DNA from: Azospirillaceae bacterium
GTDB lineage: Bacteria; Pseudomonadota; Alphaproteobacteria; Azospirillales; Azospirillaceae
NCBI GenBank assembly: GCA_035645145.1
Contig: DASQNC010000073.1
Coordinates: 1-64,000, forward strand
DNA: 64,000 bases
Direction: 5' to 3'
The translations under genes and the position numbers were made by a program. Of this stretch, positions 53,720 through 61,898 are shown piece after piece. Each line of letters begins with the position of its first letter. Within the stretch, counting starts at the first letter, position 1. The notes under the pieces were generated by a model. That model worked only from the letters and a program-made list of their open reading frames with translations, made no database searches and was not told where the DNA came from.

Positions 53720-56071
53720 ATGACGGAAGCATCGGGGACGATCACCCCAGGACGCGGCGCTCCGGGAGCGGGGCCATCGGAAGGACCGGTGGCGAACGGC
53801 ATTCCCGTCGGCGGCACCGCCGGCACGCTCCGACGGCTTTTGTCGGCGCTGCGGGACGTGATGGCGGGGTCGGGCAGCGCCCAGACCCGGCTGGACAAGA
53901 TCGTGCAGCTGATCGCTGCCGAAATGGGCGCGGACGTGTGCTCGTGCTACGTCATGCGCGCAGGCGAGGTGCTGGAGCTGTTCGCCACCAAGGGTCTGAA
54001 CCCGGCGGCCGTGCACACCACGCGCCTGCGGGTGGGCGAAGGGCTGATCGGCGACATCGCGGCCCGGTCGCGGCCCATCGCCCATTCCGACGTGCGCGCC
54101 TATCCGAACTTCGCCTACCGGCCCGAGACCGGCGAAGACCCGTTCGAGTCCCTGATGGGCGTGCCCGTGCTGCGCGACGGCCGCGTGCGCGGCGTCCTCG
54201 CCCTCCAGCACAGGGCCAGGCGCCACTACCACGAGGAGGAGGTGGAGGCGCTCCAGACCATCGCCATGGTCGTTGCGGAACTGATGGCCACGGGCGGGCT
54301 GGTGGCCCCGCAGGAGATCGGCCACCGCACCGAGGAGGCGCTGCTGCCCTCGCGCCTGGTGGGCATCGCGCTGAACAGCGGGCTGGCGAAGGGCCTTGCG
54401 GTGCTGCACCGTCCGCAGCCCACCGTCCGGCAGACGGTGGCCGACGACCCGGAGCACGAGCTGGCCCGCCTGGACCGGGCGGTCGAGGCCATGCACCTGG
54501 CCATCGACGAGCTGGTGGAACTGACGCTGGCCGCCGGCGACGGCGAACACAGCGACATCCTGGAAACCTACCGCATGTTCGCGGCGGACCGCGGCTGGCG
54601 CAGCCGGCTGCGCGAGGCCGTGCGCAACGGGCTGACCGCAGAGGCCGCGGTCATGAAGGTGCAGAACGACATGCGGGCGCGCATCGCCCAGGCCAGCGAC
54701 CCGTACCTGCGCGAACGGCTGCACGACCTGGAGGATCTGACCAACCGCCTGATCCAGCATCTGGCGGGCAAGGCGTCGGAGGCGGCGTCGGGCACGCTGC
54801 CGGACGATGTGGTCCTGGTCGCGCGCACCTTGGGCCCGGCGGAGCTGCTCGACTACGACCGTCGGCGGCTGCGCGCCGTGGTGCTGGAGGAGGGATCGGC
54901 CTCCAGCCATGTCGCCATCGTGGCGCGGGCGCTGGGCCTGCCCGTGGTGGGTCAGGTGCCCGGGCTGCTCTCCCGCATCGACCCATTGGACCAGTTGATC
55001 GTCGATGGCGACAACGGCACGGTCCTTGTCCGGCCGAGCGACGATGTTCTGAACGCGTTCGACGAGGCGATGCGGACGCGGGCCAACCTGGAACGCGCCT
55101 ACGCCGACCTGCGCGCCCTGCCGGCCGAGACGCGGGACGGCGTCCGGGTCCGGCTGGACCTGAACGTCAGCCTGCTGGTCGACCTGCCCCACCTGGAGGC
55201 GAGCGGCGCCGACGGCATCGGCCTGTACCGGACCGAAATCCCGTTCATGATGCGCCACGCCTTCCCCGACGTGGAGGCGCAGACCGAATTGTACAACCGC
55301 GTGCTGGATGCCGCGGGCGAACGGCCGGTGGCGTTCCGGACGCTCGACATCGGGGCCGACAAGAAGCTGCCCTACATGCCGGCCCTGGAGGAGGAGAACC
55401 CGGCGCTCGGCTGGCGGGCGATCCGTATCGGCCTCGACCGTCCGTCGATCCTGCGCCAACAGTTGCGGGCCATCCTGCGCGCCGGCGCCGGGCGTGCGGT
55501 GTCGGTCATGTTCCCGATGGTGGCCGAGGTCGCGGAATTCGATGCCGCGCGCCGCATCCTGGACATGGAGCAGGCCCGCGCCGCGGCCGAGGGCGTGCCG
55601 CCCCCCGCGTCGCTGAGGGTGGGCGTCATGCTGGAGGTGCCGGCCCTCTGGTTCCAGTTGGACGCCCTGCTCCGGCGCACGGACTTCATCGCGGTCGGGT
55701 CCAACGACCTGCTGCAATACCTGTTCGCCAGCGACCGGGGAAACCCGGACATCGCCAACCGCTACGACAACCTGTCCCCGGCCATGCTGCGGCTCATCCG
55801 CGACCTGGCCACACGGTGCGATGCGGTGGGAGTCGCGCTGTCGGTGTGCGGCGAAATGGCGGGACGCCCGGTCGATGCCATGGCGCTGGTGGCGCTCGGT
55901 GTGCGGCGCCTGTCCATGGCGCCGCCGTCGATCGGAGCGGTCAAGAGCATGGTCCGCGCGCTCGACGTGGGCGCGCTCCGGCCGTTGCTCGACCGGTTGA
56001 TCGAGGGCACGGATCATTCGATCCGTCAGCGTCTCACCGCTTACGCCAGAGATCACGGCGTGCCGGTCTGA
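53720..56071 (+). CDS. ptsP: PtsP, nitrogen-type phosphoenolpyruvate phosphotransferase (EI-Ntr)
   Basis: A 783-residue enzyme that starts the nitrogen phosphotransferase relay by taking phosphate from PEP and passing it to NPr. An N-terminal GAF domain (about 45-195: RLDKIVQLIAAEMGADVCSC, GEGLIGDIAARSRPIAHSDV) senses amino-nitrogen signals. The EI domain follows: active-site His in VLEEGSASSHVAIVARALG, PEP-binding ASGADGIGLYRTEIPFMM, VAFRTLDIGADKKLPYM and VGSNDLLQYLFASDRGNPD. The C-terminal RRLSMAPPSIGAVKSMVRAL is canonical. Start at 53720 is 2 bp after the previous stop. The relay typically regulates potassium, nitrogen and polymer storage. Confidence 0.95.
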   Translation: MTEASGTITPGRGAPGAGPSEGPVANGIPVGGTAGTLRRLLSALRDVMAGSGSAQTRLDKIVQLIAAEMGADVCSCYVMRAGEVLELFATKGLNPAAVHTTRLRVGEGLIGDIAARSRPIAHSDVRAYPNFAYRPETGEDPFESLMGVPVLRDGRVRGVLALQHRARRHYHEEEVEALQTIAMVVAELMATGGLVAPQEIGHRTEEALLPSRLVGIALNSGLAKGLAVLHRPQPTVRQTVADDPEHELARLDRAVEAMHLAIDELVELTLAAGDGEHSDILETYRMFAADRGWRSRLREAVRNGLTAEAAVMKVQNDMRARIAQASDPYLRERLHDLEDLTNRLIQHLAGKASEAASGTLPDDVVLVARTLGPAELLDYDRRRLRAVVLEEGSASSHVAIVARALGLPVVGQVPGLLSRIDPLDQLIVDGDNGTVLVRPSDDVLNAFDEAMRTRANLERAYADLRALPAETRDGVRVRLDLNVSLLVDLPHLEASGADGIGLYRTEIPFMMRHAFPDVEAQTELYNRVLDAAGERPVAFRTLDIGADKKLPYMPALEEENPALGWRAIRIGLDRPSILRQQLRAILRAGAGRAVSVMFPMVAEVAEFDAARRILDMEQARAAAEGVPPPASLRVGVMLEVPALWFQLDALLRRTDFIAVGSNDLLQYLFASDRGNPDIANRYDNLSPAMLRLIRDLATRCDAVGVALSVCGEMAGRPVDAMALVALGVRRLSMAPPSIGAVKSMVRALDVGALRPLLDRLIEGTDHSIRQRLTAYARDHGVPV

Positions 56072-56163
56072 AAAGGGTGTGCAACTTATTGATTACTCCA
56101 ATTGGTTTTGGTATCGACACTCCCTGGTGCAACTTTCGCCTAGCCCTGACTGTAAGATTTGCA

Positions 56164-56197
56164 ATCGGATTTATTTGTAATTCACAATAAATCCGAT
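56164..56197. terminator. AT-rich hairpin between ptsP and the RodZ-like gene
   Basis: ATCGGATTTATT (56164-56175) and AATAAATCCGAT (56186-56197) are perfect 12-bp reverse complements with a 10-nt loop. The surrounding 56075-56195 is markedly AT-rich for this genome. It could stop the lysC-ptsP transcript or be an operator for the next gene. Confidence 0.55.
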
Positions 56198-56250
56198 GCG
56201 AGTCGGTCCGATCCGGATCCGGGGGCGGCCCGCACGGGAGCAAGGGTGCT

Positions 56251-57522
56251 TTGCTGACGCGTGTTCGCAAGCGCAAGATCACGGACCACCCCGAAGGGCT
56301 GGCCGATGCGGCTCCGCACCTGAACATGGACCGCCCCCTGTCCGTCGGCGCAACCTTGAGGGCGCGCCGGATCGAACAAGGGATCGACCTGGCCGCCGTC
56401 GCCGACGCGACACGCATTCGCCGCGTGTATCTCGAAGCGATCGAGGAGGGTGAATTTTCCGGACTGCCCGGCGGACAGGCCTACGCCATCGGCTTTCTGC
56501 GCACCTACGCGGGCTATCTCGGCTTCGATGAGCAGGCGATCGTCCGCCGCTTCAAGGACGAGCTGGCCGGCGACGTCAAGCGGCCGGCCTATCGGCTGCC
56601 GAAACCCATGCCGGAAGGTCGTGCGCCGACGGGGGCCATCCTGCTGATGGCGACCCTGCTGGGCGGCCTCGGATATGGCGGCTGGTACTACCTGTCGGCG
56701 ACCGAGCAGACCCTGGCCGAGGCCGTGGCCCCCCTGCCCGCCCGGCTGCAGACCCTGATCGAGGGTTGGGGCACCACGCCCGCCGGCGTGGACGTGGCGA
56801 CCGCGGTGGCCTCGCAGCCGCTTCCCCCGGCGCCGATCGCCCCCGGAATGCCGTCGCCCGCGGTGGGACCGGTTCCGGCGAGCACGGCGGATGTCCAGCT
56901 TCCGCCCATCGTCGTGGGGCCGCTGACCCCGCGCACGACCGCATCCGGGACACCGGCCATCCCGGCCGCATCCGGCACGCAGACCGCACCGGCATTGCCC
57001 ACCGCACCGATCCCCACGCCCCGACCGGCCGAGCCCCAGGCGGCGGATGGGGACGGCGAAGGGGAGGTGGCGCCGGTCGCGGTCGAACTGATCGGCAACG
57101 GCGGAACGGCCCAGCCGGCGTCCGGTGTGCTTCCGGTCCCCGCCCCCGCTTCCCAGACGCAGGCGGCCGCCACCCAGACCACCCAGCCGGCCCCGATCGC
57201 GCCCCCGCAACCGGGGGAGGCCCCGACCCGCATCTTCGGTGCGGTGGATGGCCCCTCGCGCATCCAGATCCGCGCCACCGCCGACAGTTGGTTCCAGGTC
57301 CGCGACGGACGGGGCGAACTGCTGTTCACCCGCGTCATGCGGCCGGGCGACGTCTACCGCGTGCCCGACCAGGTCGGCCTGCGCATGGTCACCGGCAATG
57401 CGGGTGGCCTTGCCATCGCCATCGACGGCACGCCGGTTCCGCCGCTGGGCACACAGGGTCAGGTGCTGCGGGACGTGCCGTTGGACCCCGCGCGGCTGGC
57501 CCCACGGCCGGCAACCAATTGA
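56251..57522 (+). CDS. rodZ: RodZ-like transmembrane helix-turn-helix protein
   Basis: A 423-residue bitopic membrane protein. An N-terminal helix-turn-helix (SVGATLRARRIEQGIDLAAV, ATRIRRVYLEAIEEGEFSGL, YAIGFLRTYAGYLGFDEQAI) precedes one transmembrane helix (GAILLMATLLGGLGYGGWYY). A long Pro/Ala/Thr-rich periplasmic linker then leads to a C-terminal beta domain of the DUF4115 type (IQIRATADSWFQVRDGRGEL, RVMRPGDVYRVPDQVGLRMV). RodZ links MreB to the elongasome and sets rod shape. The TTG at 56251 follows GGGAGCAAGGG; the ATG at 56326 is an alternative. ispG lies two genes downstream, as in many bacteria. Confidence 0.88.
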   Translation: MLTRVRKRKITDHPEGLADAAPHLNMDRPLSVGATLRARRIEQGIDLAAVADATRIRRVYLEAIEEGEFSGLPGGQAYAIGFLRTYAGYLGFDEQAIVRRFKDELAGDVKRPAYRLPKPMPEGRAPTGAILLMATLLGGLGYGGWYYLSATEQTLAEAVAPLPARLQTLIEGWGTTPAGVDVATAVASQPLPPAPIAPGMPSPAVGPVPASTADVQLPPIVVGPLTPRTTASGTPAIPAASGTQTAPALPTAPIPTPRPAEPQAADGDGEGEVAPVAVELIGNGGTAQPASGVLPVPAPASQTQAAATQTTQPAPIAPPQPGEAPTRIFGAVDGPSRIQIRATADSWFQVRDGRGELLFTRVMRPGDVYRVPDQVGLRMVTGNAGGLAIAIDGTPVPPLGTQGQVLRDVPLDPARLAPRPATN

Positions 57523-57628
57523 TCCCGGCGCGATGTCGCGCCCGGGTTGAGGTCGGCCGGGGCCTTTGACGCCCCCTCGCACGGAAGCCGCCGGCCTCCA
57601 TAGGCTTGGCGCAAACAGGAGCCCCGGC

Positions 57629-58051
57629 ATGTCCATCGGCACGGAAAGCAGAAACGCCTCGGTCCGATCGCTTGCGCCCTTTGTGCCGGCCAAGGATTTC
57701 GAGGCGAGCAAAAAATTCTATGCCGACCTGGGCTTCGCATTGGAGCCCGTGGACGATGGCCTTGTCCAAGTCTCCATCGGCCAGTTCTCCTTCCTGCTGC
57801 AAGACTATTATGCCGAACAGTGGGCGGGGAATTTTGTAATGCACATGCTTGTGGACGATCTGAACGCATGGTGGGCGCATATCGCCGCGCTCGACCTTGC
57901 CGCGCGCTATGGCGTGGAAAGCCCGCGACCGCCGAAGCTGGAGAGTTGGGGGCTGAACGTCGCCTATGTGTTCGATCCCTCCGGCGTGCTTTGGCATTTC
58001 GCCGAAGCGGCGGGACCGGGCCGCGGGGGCGTTGCCGCCCTGGGGGCTTGA
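57629..58051 (+). CDS. VOC-family (glyoxalase/bleomycin-resistance-like) protein
   Basis: A 140-residue single-unit VOC-fold protein with LAPFVPAKDFEASKKFYADL, FALEPVDDGLVQVSIGQFSF, MHMLVDDLNAWWAHIAALDL and VAYVFDPSGVLWHFAEA. The metal-ligand pattern is incomplete, so it may bind a ligand rather than catalyse. It uses codons such as TTT GTA, TAT TAT and GAT that are rarer in its neighbours. It separates rodZ from ispG, which are adjacent in many genomes, so it could be a later insertion. No mobile-element traces flank it. Confidence 0.8.
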   Translation: MSIGTESRNASVRSLAPFVPAKDFEASKKFYADLGFALEPVDDGLVQVSIGQFSFLLQDYYAEQWAGNFVMHMLVDDLNAWWAHIAALDLAARYGVESPRPPKLESWGLNVAYVFDPSGVLWHFAEAAGPGRGGVAALGA

Positions 58052-58217
58052 GGGTGGAAGGCGGCCCTTCCCGCAAGCGTATCCCCCTTCGAAAACGACC
58101 GCGCGACTGCGCCATTTCAAACCGGGACGCGACTTGATAGTCCCTTGACTCGCGGCGGCGCGTCCGCACCTTGAGGGCCGCCCCGCCGCGATCCGTGGCC
58201 GCAACCCGAAGGCCGAG

Positions 58218-59363
58218 ATGTCGCTCGACCACACGTCCGTCCGCCCGTACCGCCAGATCCTGCGCCGCAAGTCGCGCCAGATCCATGTGGGCAAGGTGCC
58301 CGTGGGCGGCGACGCGCCGATCACCGTGCAGTCGATGACCAACACCTTGACCACGGACGTGGCCGCGACCGTCGACCAGGTCCGGCGAATCGAGGAGGCC
58401 GGCGCCGACATCGTCCGCATCTCCTGCCCCGACCAGGAGTCGGCGCTGGCGCTGAAGCAGATCGTCCGGGAAGTGAAGATCCCGGTCGTCGCCGACATCC
58501 ACTTCCACTACCGCCGGGCCATCGAGGCGGCGCAGAGCGGGGCCGCCTGCCTGCGCATCAATCCCGGCAACATCGGCTCGCCCGACCGGGTGCGCGAGGT
58601 GGTGCAGGCGGCCAAGGACCATGGGTGTTCCATCCGCATCGGCGTGAACGCCGGCTCGTTGGAACAGGACCTTCTGGAAAAGTACGGCGAGCCCTGCCCC
58701 GAGGCGCTGGTGGAAAGCGCCCTGACCCACGCGCGGATCCTGGAAGACCACGACTTCCACGAGTTCAAAATCTCGGTGAAGGCGTCGGACGTGTTCCTGG
58801 CCGTGGCCGCCTACCAGCAACTGGCGGAGACGACGGACTATCCGCTGCACATCGGCATCACCGAGGCCGGCGGCCTGCGTGCCGGCACCGTGAAATCGTC
58901 GATCGGCCTGGGCATGCTGCTGTGGTCGGGGATCGGCGACACGATGCGCGTGTCGCTGTCCGCCGAGCCCGAGGAGGAGGTGCGCGTCGGGTTCGAGATC
59001 CTGAAGTCGCTCGGCCTCCGGCGCCGGGGCGTGACGGTCATCTCCTGCCCGTCCTGCGCCCGCCAGCAGTTCAACGTCATCAAGACCGTGGAGGTGCTGG
59101 AAGAGCGTCTCGCCCACATCTCCACCCCCATGAGCGTGTCGGTCATCGGGTGCGTGGTGAACGGTCCCGGCGAGGCCCTGATGACGGACATCGGCTTCAC
59201 CGGCGGCGGCAAGGGCACGCACCAGGTCTACATCAAGGGCCTGCCCGATCACCGGCTGAAGGACGACAAGATCGTCGACCATCTGGTGTCGCTGGTGGAG
59301 GCCCGGGCCCGCGAGATCGACGCGGAACTGGCCGCTGCCGAGGCCCGGGAAACCGTCGCCTAA
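58218..59363 (+). CDS. ispG: 4-hydroxy-3-methylbut-2-enyl-diphosphate synthase IspG
   Basis: A 381-residue [4Fe-4S] enzyme of the MEP isoprenoid pathway, converting MEcPP to [25 protein letters not shown]-type start (seen as [19 protein letters not shown]), [19 protein letters not shown] and [20 protein letters not shown] form the barrel. The cluster ligands are in [16 protein letters not shown] (two Cys) and [18 protein letters not shown] (one Cys), plus a conserved Glu in the same loop. Length matches family. Spacing from the VOC gene is 166 bp, so it may have its own promoter. Confidence 0.97.
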   Translation: MSLDHTSVRPYRQILRRKSRQIHVGKVPVGGDAPITVQSMTNTLTTDVAATVDQVRRIEEAGADIVRISCPDQESALALKQIVREVKIPVVADIHFHYRRAIEAAQSGAACLRINPGNIGSPDRVREVVQAAKDHGCSIRIGVNAGSLEQDLLEKYGEPCPEALVESALTHARILEDHDFHEFKISVKASDVFLAVAAYQQLAETTDYPLHIGITEAGGLRAGTVKSSIGLGMLLWSGIGDTMRVSLSAEPEEEVRVGFEILKSLGLRRRGVTVISCPSCARQQFNVIKTVEVLEERLAHISTPMSVSVIGCVVNGPGEALMTDIGFTGGGKGTHQVYIKGLPDHRLKDDKIVDHLVSLVEARAREIDAELAAAEARETVA

Positions 59364-59388
59364 GCCACGGCGTCAACCGGAAACGCCG

Positions 59389-60075
59389 TCAGAACTCGAC
59401 TCCGAAGGTCGCGGCGAACCCCTGCGCGCCGGCCCGGGTCACCGTCACGGTGCGGTCGCCCTTGTCCTGCTCGATCCAGCGGAGGTCGAAGCAACGGGCG
59501 GCCAGGGCCACGCCGACGGCGCCGCCGATGTGCCATCGCCGCTCCGTCCAATCCAGGCACGGGCGGCAGAAGGCCCGCCGCCCCTTCGACCCCGTGTCCA
59601 GATCGACGCCGAAGCTCGCCAGGAAATCGGCCCCCGCCGGGGTGAGCGAGCCGCCGTCGTCGTCCAGCACCACGTGGCCGCGGGCGACAAGCGCGTCGGC
59701 CAGTGCCACACCCAGCCGGCCCGCCAGGTGGTTGTAGCAGGTCCGGGCATGGGCCAGGGCATCGTCGCGCGCCGAACGCGGCCGGTGCCGCGGCGGGCCG
59801 TCCACCGTCAGCGCCATGAGGCCTTCCAGCATCGCCGCGACCGCCCCGGACGCGAGACGGTAATAGCGGTGGCGGCCCTGTTTGACGACCGTCAGCAGGC
59901 GTCCCTCGACCAGCTTCGCCAGATGGCCGCTGGCGGTCGGGGCGGCCACGCCGGCGACATGGGCCAGCTCCGTGGCGGTCAACGCCCGGCCCGACATCAA
60001 CGCTTCCAGCATGTTGGCGCGCGCCGGATCGCCGACCAGCGCCGCCACTTCCGCCATGAGAGGTCCCGCACCCAT
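59389..60075 (-). CDS. ArsR-type winged-helix regulator, long form
   Basis: A 228-residue regulator. The N-terminal winged helix (about 8-90) reads VAALVGDPARANMLEALMSG, ALTATELAHVAGVAAPTASG and HLAKLVEGRLLTVVKQGRHR with YYRLA wing, as in ArsR/SmtB proteins, but lacks their metal-binding cysteines. A C-terminal domain of about 130 residues (CYNHLAGRLGVALADALVAR, GRRAFCRPCLDWTERRWHIG) is shared by a long ArsR subgroup. It is divergent from a hydrolase-monooxygenase pair, with a perfect palindrome between that is probably its operator. It likely represses that pair until a ligand binds. Confidence 0.88.
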   Translation of the reverse strand: MGAGPLMAEVAALVGDPARANMLEALMSGRALTATELAHVAGVAAPTASGHLAKLVEGRLLTVVKQGRHRYYRLASGAVAAMLEGLMALTVDGPPRHRPRSARDDALAHARTCYNHLAGRLGVALADALVARGHVVLDDDGGSLTPAGADFLASFGVDLDTGSKGRRAFCRPCLDWTERRWHIGGAVGVALAARCFDLRWIEQDKGDRTVTVTRAGAQGFAATFGVEF

Positions 60076-60119
60076 GGCCGGACGATAGCGCGGCGGTGGA
60101 CACCTGTCCCGCCCCCACA

Positions 60120-60137
60120 CTTCGGTGCGCACCGAAG
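60120..60137. promoter_or_regulatory. Perfect 18-bp palindrome, candidate operator
   Basis: CTTCGGTGCGCACCGAAG is a perfect palindrome without spacer. It lies 45 bp before the ArsR-type start and 69 bp before the hydrolase start, inside the divergent promoter. Its size and symmetry fit binding by a dimeric winged-helix repressor. Confidence 0.65.
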
Positions 60138-60205
60138 CGATCCGGGATGACGTGCGCGGCCCCAGCGGCGAGCCTGCCGTCCCCGACATCGGCGCAGGAA
60201 CCGCC

Positions 60206-61132
60206 ATGACCGAAGACATGCTTCTCCGCACGGCCGGACAGCCCACCCTGCTGGTCCGGCGCCGACCCGCGCGGGGACGGGGGCCCGGCAGGCCCGTCCT
60301 CTACATCCACGGCGCCACCTTCCCGTCCGCCCTGTCCGTCGCCTACCGGTTCGAGGGGCGGTCGTGGATGGACGATCTGGCGGACCGCGGCCTCGACGTG
60401 TGGGCGTTCGACTTTCCGGGCTATGGCGGCTCCGACCGCCCGGCCGTGTTCGACATGCCGGCCGAGGGCGGGCCACCGGTCGGACGCGCCACGGAGGCAG
60501 CGGAACAGATCGGACGTGTGGTCGCCCATGTCGCCGAGGTCACCGGCCATCCGCGCGTGTCCCTGCTGGCCCACTCCTGGGGGACGCTCGTGGCCGGGCT
60601 GTTCGCGGCGGAACACCCGGACCGCGTGGACCGGCTGGTGATGTTCGGCCACGTCGCCCGGCGGGACCTGCCCGACCTTTCCCCGCCCGATGCGGAGGGG
60701 CGTTGGCGGCTGGTCACGGTGGCGGCCCAGCTTGCCCGGTTCCTGCGGGATGTGCCGGCGGGGCATCCGCCCGTCCTGCTGGACCCGGAGTTGTCGGCCT
60801 GGGCGCCGGCTTGGCTGGCCTCCGACCCGTCCAGCGCCGGCCGCTCGCCGCCGTCGGTCAAGATCCCCGCCGGTCCGTCGGCGGACATGCTGGCGGCCTG
60901 GTCGGGCGCCCCCGCCTATGATCCACGTCGCATCACGGTGCCAACGTTGATCGTCCGCGGCGCCTGGGACAGCGTGACCACCGACGCCGATGCGCGTTGG
61001 CTGTTGAACGGTTTGGGTGGACCGGCCGCGGACGTGAAGGTGCCCGCGGCCACCCACCTGATGCACTTGGAACGGGGCCGCGAAGGCTTGTTCGAGGCGG
61101 CCGGAACCTTCCTTGCGGGGTGTTCGACATGA
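60206..61132 (+). CDS. Alpha/beta hydrolase
   Basis: A 308-residue alpha/beta-hydrolase. VLYIHGATFPSALSVAYRFE gives the oxyanion HG, VWAFDFPGYGGSDRP the following strand, LLAHSWGTLVAGLFAAEH the nucleophile elbow (Ser in HSWG), LIVRGAWDSVTT the acid Asp, and AATHLMHLERGREGLFEA the catalytic His. The substrate is unknown. ATG at 60206 follows GCAGGAACC. It overlaps the ABM-domain gene by 4 bp (ATGA), so the two are translated together and are probably controlled by the divergent ArsR-type regulator. Confidence 0.88.
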   Translation: MTEDMLLRTAGQPTLLVRRRPARGRGPGRPVLYIHGATFPSALSVAYRFEGRSWMDDLADRGLDVWAFDFPGYGGSDRPAVFDMPAEGGPPVGRATEAAEQIGRVVAHVAEVTGHPRVSLLAHSWGTLVAGLFAAEHPDRVDRLVMFGHVARRDLPDLSPPDAEGRWRLVTVAAQLARFLRDVPAGHPPVLLDPELSAWAPAWLASDPSSAGRSPPSVKIPAGPSADMLAAWSGAPAYDPRRITVPTLIVRGAWDSVTTDADARWLLNGLGGPAADVKVPAATHLMHLERGREGLFEAAGTFLAGCST

Positions 61133-61488
61133 TCGCGATCCTCTTCGAGGTCTGGCCGGCACCGGGGCGCCGGGACGACTATCTCGGCATCGCCGCCGAC
61201 CTGCGGTCCGAGCTGGCCGGGATGGACGGCTTCATTTCGGTCGAGCGGTTCGCCAGCCTGACCGACGAGGGCAAGATGCTTTCGCTGTCGTTCTGGCGGG
61301 ACGAGGACGCCGTGCGGGCCTGGCGCGAACATGCGGAGCACCGCGAGGCCCAACGCGCCGGCCGGGGCGGCATCTTCGCCGATTACCGCCTGCGCGTGGC
61401 GCACGTGGTGCGCGACGACGGCCTGCGCGAACGGACGGAGGCGCCCCAGGGCATGCCGCCGGCCGAAACGCCGGGCGCCAATCGATAG
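61129..61488 (+). CDS. Antibiotic biosynthesis monooxygenase (ABM) domain protein
   Basis: A 119-residue ferredoxin-like alpha/beta-barrel protein: AILFEVWPAPGRRDDYLGIA, MDGFISVERFASLTDEGKML, LSFWRDEDAVRAWREHAEHR and FADYRLRVAHVVRD. Members include quinone-forming monooxygenases and heme-degrading enzymes that work without added cofactor. It overlaps the hydrolase gene by 4 bp. Together with the following tautomerase and the divergent ArsR-type regulator it suggests a small detoxification or aromatic-turnover unit. The exact reaction is unknown. Confidence 0.88.
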   Translation: MIAILFEVWPAPGRRDDYLGIAADLRSELAGMDGFISVERFASLTDEGKMLSLSFWRDEDAVRAWREHAEHREAQRAGRGGIFADYRLRVAHVVRDDGLRERTEAPQGMPPAETPGANR

Positions 61489-61559
61489 GCCTTGCCTATC
61501 CGGGCGCCGTCGGCCCAGATCCCCCGCTGGGAGCAACCCTATCGGAAACGGGAAACGGC

Positions 61560-61772
61560 ATGCCCTACGTGAATCTCCAGATCATCAAAGGCGCGACGCG
61601 GTCGCAGAAGGAACAGCTCGTCCGCGCCTTCACCGATGCCCTGGTCGAGGTCCTCGGGAAGAAGCCCGAACACACCCACATCGTGATCCAGGAGATCGAG
61701 GAGGAGAACTGGGGCTTCGCCGGCATGCTGACCGACGATTTCATCCGGCAACAGCGTAAGGACAATGGTTAG
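61560..61772 (+). CDS. 4-oxalocrotonate tautomerase-like protein
   Basis: A 70-residue tautomerase-superfamily protein. After Met removal the N-terminal Pro (PYVNLQIIKGATRSQKEQLV) is the catalytic base. LVEVLGKKPEHTHIVIQEIE and ENWGFAGMLTDDF complete the 4-OT fold. These small proteins form hexamers and isomerise enols to ketones, some acting in aromatic ring-cleavage pathways. It follows the ABM gene by 71 bp and may belong to the same unit. Confidence 0.88.
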   Translation: MPYVNLQIIKGATRSQKEQLVRAFTDALVEVLGKKPEHTHIVIQEIEEENWGFAGMLTDDFIRQQRKDNG

Positions 61773-61862
61773 GGCCTAGGGTCAGGGCCTGGGGCTGAGG
61801 CCCGGCGGCGAGGCGCCGTCCCACGCCAAGACGGGGGACGGCGACAATTCCCGGGACCCAAC

Positions 61863-61898
61863 TCAGGCCGCGGGCAGGCCTCAGGCCGCGGGCAGGCC
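61863..61898. repeat. 18-bp tandem duplication at the htpG stop codon
   Basis: TCAGGCCGCGGGCAGGCC occurs twice in a row (61863-61880 and 61881-61898). The second copy contains the stop codon and the last codons of htpG (GLPAA), so the first copy is a duplicate lying just downstream in the 3' flank. Confidence 0.85.
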
